Below are positions 61,994 to 64,000 of a stretch of 64,000 nt of DNA, piece by piece. This DNA is from Paracoccaceae bacterium. Its GTDB lineage: Bacteria; Pseudomonadota; Alphaproteobacteria; Rhodobacterales; Rhodobacteraceae. How positions within the stretch are numbered: the first letter of the stretch is position 1; the number at the start of each line of letters is the position of its first letter. Position numbers and translations under genes: made by a program. The notes under the pieces are model-generated. The model saw only the letters and a program-made list of their open reading frames with translations. It searched no databases and was not told the DNA's origin. The DNA lies in contig JAPUEK010000011.1 of the NCBI GenBank assembly GCA_027492585.1, positions 55,712 to 119,711 of the forward strand. The letters are read 5' to 3'.

Positions 61994-62032
61994 GACGGGC
62001 GCCGAGAGCCTCTCTCTCGAACCTAACCCGTC
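61994..62032 (-). promoter_or_regulatory. Class 1 hairpin leader (copy B)
   Basis: Arms GACGGG 61994-61999 and CCCGTC 62027-62032, with a GAGAGAGGC core between and a GTGGAG ribosome site before ATG 61979. A GAGGGAGAGAGG tract lies just upstream, as before ArdC and the 58816 gene. Confidence 0.55.
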
Positions 62033-62111
62033 ATGAAATCTCATCCCCTCTCTCCCTCTATCGGCGGTGCGGCTGGCGGGACGCCGAGCGGGAGAGCGCC
62101 ACGCCCGCGCC

Positions 62112-62885
62112 TCATGGCCGGGTACCTCCGGCGATCGTGACAGGAACGATCCGCTGGACGGTGACGGGCCGCGTCTCGCCGGCCTGCGCCAGCCGCTCGA
62201 TCAGCGCGACGTCGGCATCCGAGCATTCGCCGCGCACTTCGATCTCAACGCGATGATCGGCATGGCGAAGATGGGAATCGCGCAGGCGATGGTCGGACAC
62301 GGCGTAGAAACCCGCCGAGCGATCAATGGGATGCACCCGTTCGTTCAGAAACAGGATGCCCGACCCGAGATTGCCGCAGAACAGCCGCTCGTCGCTGTCG
62401 GCTCTGTTCGGGCCGCCTGTGACCTTTCGCTTGCCGATCTGGCGGAAGGCGTCGTGGAAGCTCGACGGATTGCGGGTGATGCGGGCCGAGCGCGCCTGAT
62501 GGAAGACCCATGGCGGCCGTTCGGGATCGAGCTTGCCGACGGCGATCTGATGCAGGAAATCGGCGAAGCTCGCCGGATCGGCGGGATATGGGCAGGTCCG
62601 CCAGATTTCGCGGACGCGGGCGCGCAAGGGATCGGGCAGCGCAAAGAGCCGGGCACGGCCTTTGCGCCACCAGGCCGCGCGTTGATCGCGGCGATCGCGT
62701 TCATACTCGTCCCACCAGATGGTGCGGCGAGCCATTTCCTCGTCGACGCCATGCTGGGTGGCGGCGATGTCCTCGGCGAAGAGCGGCAGGGCCTCGCGTT
62801 CGAGGCGCTGCTTGCGGTGGAACGCCGCGCGTTTGCGCGACGTGTCCCGATATGGTTCGGGGCGATGCCCAGGGCGGAAGCGCAT
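62112..62885 (-). CDS. Hypothetical ICE protein coupled to ArdC
   Basis: 257 residues from ATG at 62885, overlapping the ardC-like stop by 1 bp region (ATGA type). Strongly basic, helical N-terminus (RKRAAFHRKQRLEREALPLF, WWRKGRARLFALPDPLRARV) and a C-terminal part GSGILFLNERVHPIDRSAGF. Conserved after ArdC in these elements to my recollection; no named family. May help antirestriction. Confidence 0.68.
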   Translation of the reverse strand: MRFRPGHRPEPYRDTSRKRAAFHRKQRLEREALPLFAEDIAATQHGVDEEMARRTIWWDEYERDRRDQRAAWWRKGRARLFALPDPLRARVREIWRTCPYPADPASFADFLHQIAVGKLDPERPPWVFHQARSARITRNPSSFHDAFRQIGKRKVTGGPNRADSDERLFCGNLGSGILFLNERVHPIDRSAGFYAVSDHRLRDSHLRHADHRVEIEVRGECSDADVALIERLAQAGETRPVTVQRIVPVTIAGGTRP

Positions 62886-63838
62886 CACGCGGCCCTCCGC
62901 ATATCGTTGGTGTCGGGAAGGCGCTCGGCGCCCGGCGCGAAAGACAGGAGCCAGTCCGCCGCCTTGCTCGCTTGCGAGGCGGCCCGGACGATTGCGCGGT
63001 TGTCCTCGCGCAGCACCTCCAGCCACGAACCGATATAGTCGGCATGGCGCACGGTCGGGACGATGCCGAGCGAGGCGCAGCAGAAGGCCGAGATCAGCTC
63101 GGCCGTGATTTCCTCGACCGAATAGAGCTTCGAGCCGAAGGAGCCGGAAAGATTTCGGTTCAGCCGGTGCTCTGCGCCGCTGGCGTGACCGAGTTCGTGC
63201 AGCGCCGTCCGGTGCCAGTTGATCGGCTCGTAATAGGCGGCCGGCGGCGGCACCTGAACATAGTCGAGCGACGGGACGTAGAATGCCCGGTTGCCGCCGA
63301 TGCGGAAGTCGATGCCGGTCGCCTTGATGAGCGCCTCGACCTGGGGCTCGATCATGCCGGGCGGCGGCGGGGGCGCAGCCGCCTCGATGTCGTCGGGCAG
63401 GCCGTCGCATTGCGCCGTGTTGAACACCGTGAAGCGCTTCAGGAACGGGATCGCGTGGGCTTCCTCGCCTGCCTCGAAGGCGCGGCGCTTCTCGTCCTCC
63501 GGCGTGAAGCGGTCGGCATAGACGACGGTGGTGCCGCGCTCACCCTTGCGAACATGGCCGCCAAGCGACAGCGCCTGGCGGAAGGTGAGCCAGCCCTGGC
63601 CGGGAAAGCCGTGCTCGATGACGGCCCCCCAGAGGATCAGGACATTGATGCCGCTATAGCAACGGGAGGTCGTGGCGTTGCGCGGCAGGCCGAGCGGCGC
63701 CTTAGCCGCCGAGGTGCCCCAGGGCTGGACCCACGGTACGCGGCCGGCCTCCAGCTCGGCGATGATCTTGCCGGTGATTTCGTCATAGAGGTTCGCTCGG
63801 TCGGTGCCGGTCCGAGGGGTGCGTTCATGTCTGGACAT
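62885..63838 (-). CDS. ardC: ArdC-like antirestriction protein (zincin)
   Basis: 317 residues. N-terminal ssDNA-binding DUF1738 domain (YDEITGKIIAELEAGRVPWV, RNATTSRCYSGINVLILW), C-terminal metallopeptidase-like domain with the zinc motif HELGHASGAEHRLNR (His214, His218) and ITAELISAFCCASLGI. ArdC proteins bind the entering single strand and protect it from restriction. First gene of its transcript, behind the class 1 leader at 63852-63891. Confidence 0.92.
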   Translation of the reverse strand: MSRHERTPRTGTDRANLYDEITGKIIAELEAGRVPWVQPWGTSAAKAPLGLPRNATTSRCYSGINVLILWGAVIEHGFPGQGWLTFRQALSLGGHVRKGERGTTVVYADRFTPEDEKRRAFEAGEEAHAIPFLKRFTVFNTAQCDGLPDDIEAAAPPPPPGMIEPQVEALIKATGIDFRIGGNRAFYVPSLDYVQVPPPAAYYEPINWHRTALHELGHASGAEHRLNRNLSGSFGSKLYSVEEITAELISAFCCASLGIVPTVRHADYIGSWLEVLREDNRAIVRAASQASKAADWLLSFAPGAERLPDTNDMRRAA

Positions 63839-63851
63839 CGCGGTTCTCCGC

Positions 63852-63891
63852 GACGGGCGCCGGAAGCCTCTCTCCCAGCCCTCAACCCGTC
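63852..63891 (-). promoter_or_regulatory. Class 1 hairpin leader (copy A); no gene further right
   Basis: Arms GACGGG 63852-63857 and CCCGTC 63886-63891 around a GAGAGAGGCTTCCGGCG core, then GCGGAG before ATG 63838. A second ACGGG box lies at about 63900-63905. The rest of the window to 64000 shows no gene. Confidence 0.55.
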
Positions 63892-64000
63892 ACGACAAAA
63901 CCCGTCCGCACTCTCACTCTAAAAGGGGGTGTTGCGGGGGAATCTCCCGCAGAAGGGGGTGTGCCGGCGACCTTGGCGCCGGCCAGGGGGAAGGCTTTCC

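Noticed and set aside
1..64000. CRISPR arrays, rRNA and tRNA genes
   Set aside because: No regularly spaced repeat-spacer array and no rRNA or tRNA-like sequence was recognised while reading the window.

Overview
The window is GC-rich DNA of an alphaproteobacterium, most likely a member of the Rhizobiales/Hyphomicrobiales. It carries a large part of an integrative and conjugative element (ICE) related in layout to ICEMlSymR7A-type rhizobial elements. Support for this placement: a complete Trb/VirB-type mating-pair formation operon, a VirD2-like relaxase with a TraG coupling protein, the ICE accessory set (DUF2274, DUF736, DUF2840, DUF2493, strawberry-notch helicase/methylase, ParB-like, ArdC), and an iron-control element (Irr-box-like palindrome) in front of a metal-efflux pair. 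No integrase and no attachment site were recognised, so the element ends are not in view.

Layout. 1-1250: end of an OmpA-like gene, a radC remnant, a small HTH/AlpA-type gene and an IS3 orfA fragment. 1.6-10 kb: cargo for efflux and metal homeostasis (TetR-HlyD-FtsX-like permease-ABC ATPase; VIT/CCC1 transporter and P1B-4 ATPase behind iron boxes; MgtC/DUF4010 membrane protein). 10.4-18.2 kb: an envelope redox/iron module (two secreted PepSY proteins flanking a two-component system, cytochrome b561, DUF2271, a PepSY-flavodoxin-FNR fusion reductase, ApbE). 18.1-21.5 kb: a wrecked DUF499 ATPase gene, LysR, TetR, DUF2945 and DUF488.

21.6-31.2 kb (minus strand): trbB-C-D-E-J-K-L-F-G-I plus DUF2274. 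31.5-32.2 kb: vapBC, separated from trbB by a terminator. 32.2-42.0 kb (minus strand): one long overlapping gene string reading HTH/excisionase-like, repA, parA, DNA methyltransferase, RHH protein, DUF2840, traF peptidase, DUF736, lytic transglycosylase, relaxase, traG, copG-like. 42.1-43.7 kb: a regulatory head with a +1-frameshifted DUF6499/DUF2285 gene (FseA-like), a small DUF2285 protein (QseM-like) and an XRE regulator with palindromes. 43.9-53 kb: ssb with a degenerate inverted second copy, membrane protein, DUF2493, toprim protein, giant methylase/helicase. 53.3-57.5 kb: inserted arsenic/chromate cargo (arsR-arsC-acr3-chrA-eamA). 57.5-64 kb: small ICE genes, a large ParB-like protein and ArdC, several preceded by recurring hairpin leader sequences.

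The genes can be read as a self-transmissible element that controls excision through a translational frameshift, may replicate transiently (repA with internal iteron-like repeats and DnaA-box-like sites, parA), transfers by a Trb T4SS, protects itself on entry (ArdC, SSB, methyltransferase) and pays its host with metal and iron handling. The most notable observations are the FseA-type frameshift module, the iterons inside repA, the inverted ssb relic, the repeated 5' leaders in the accessory region, and an ars cargo that appears to have replaced the body of a leader-driven gene.
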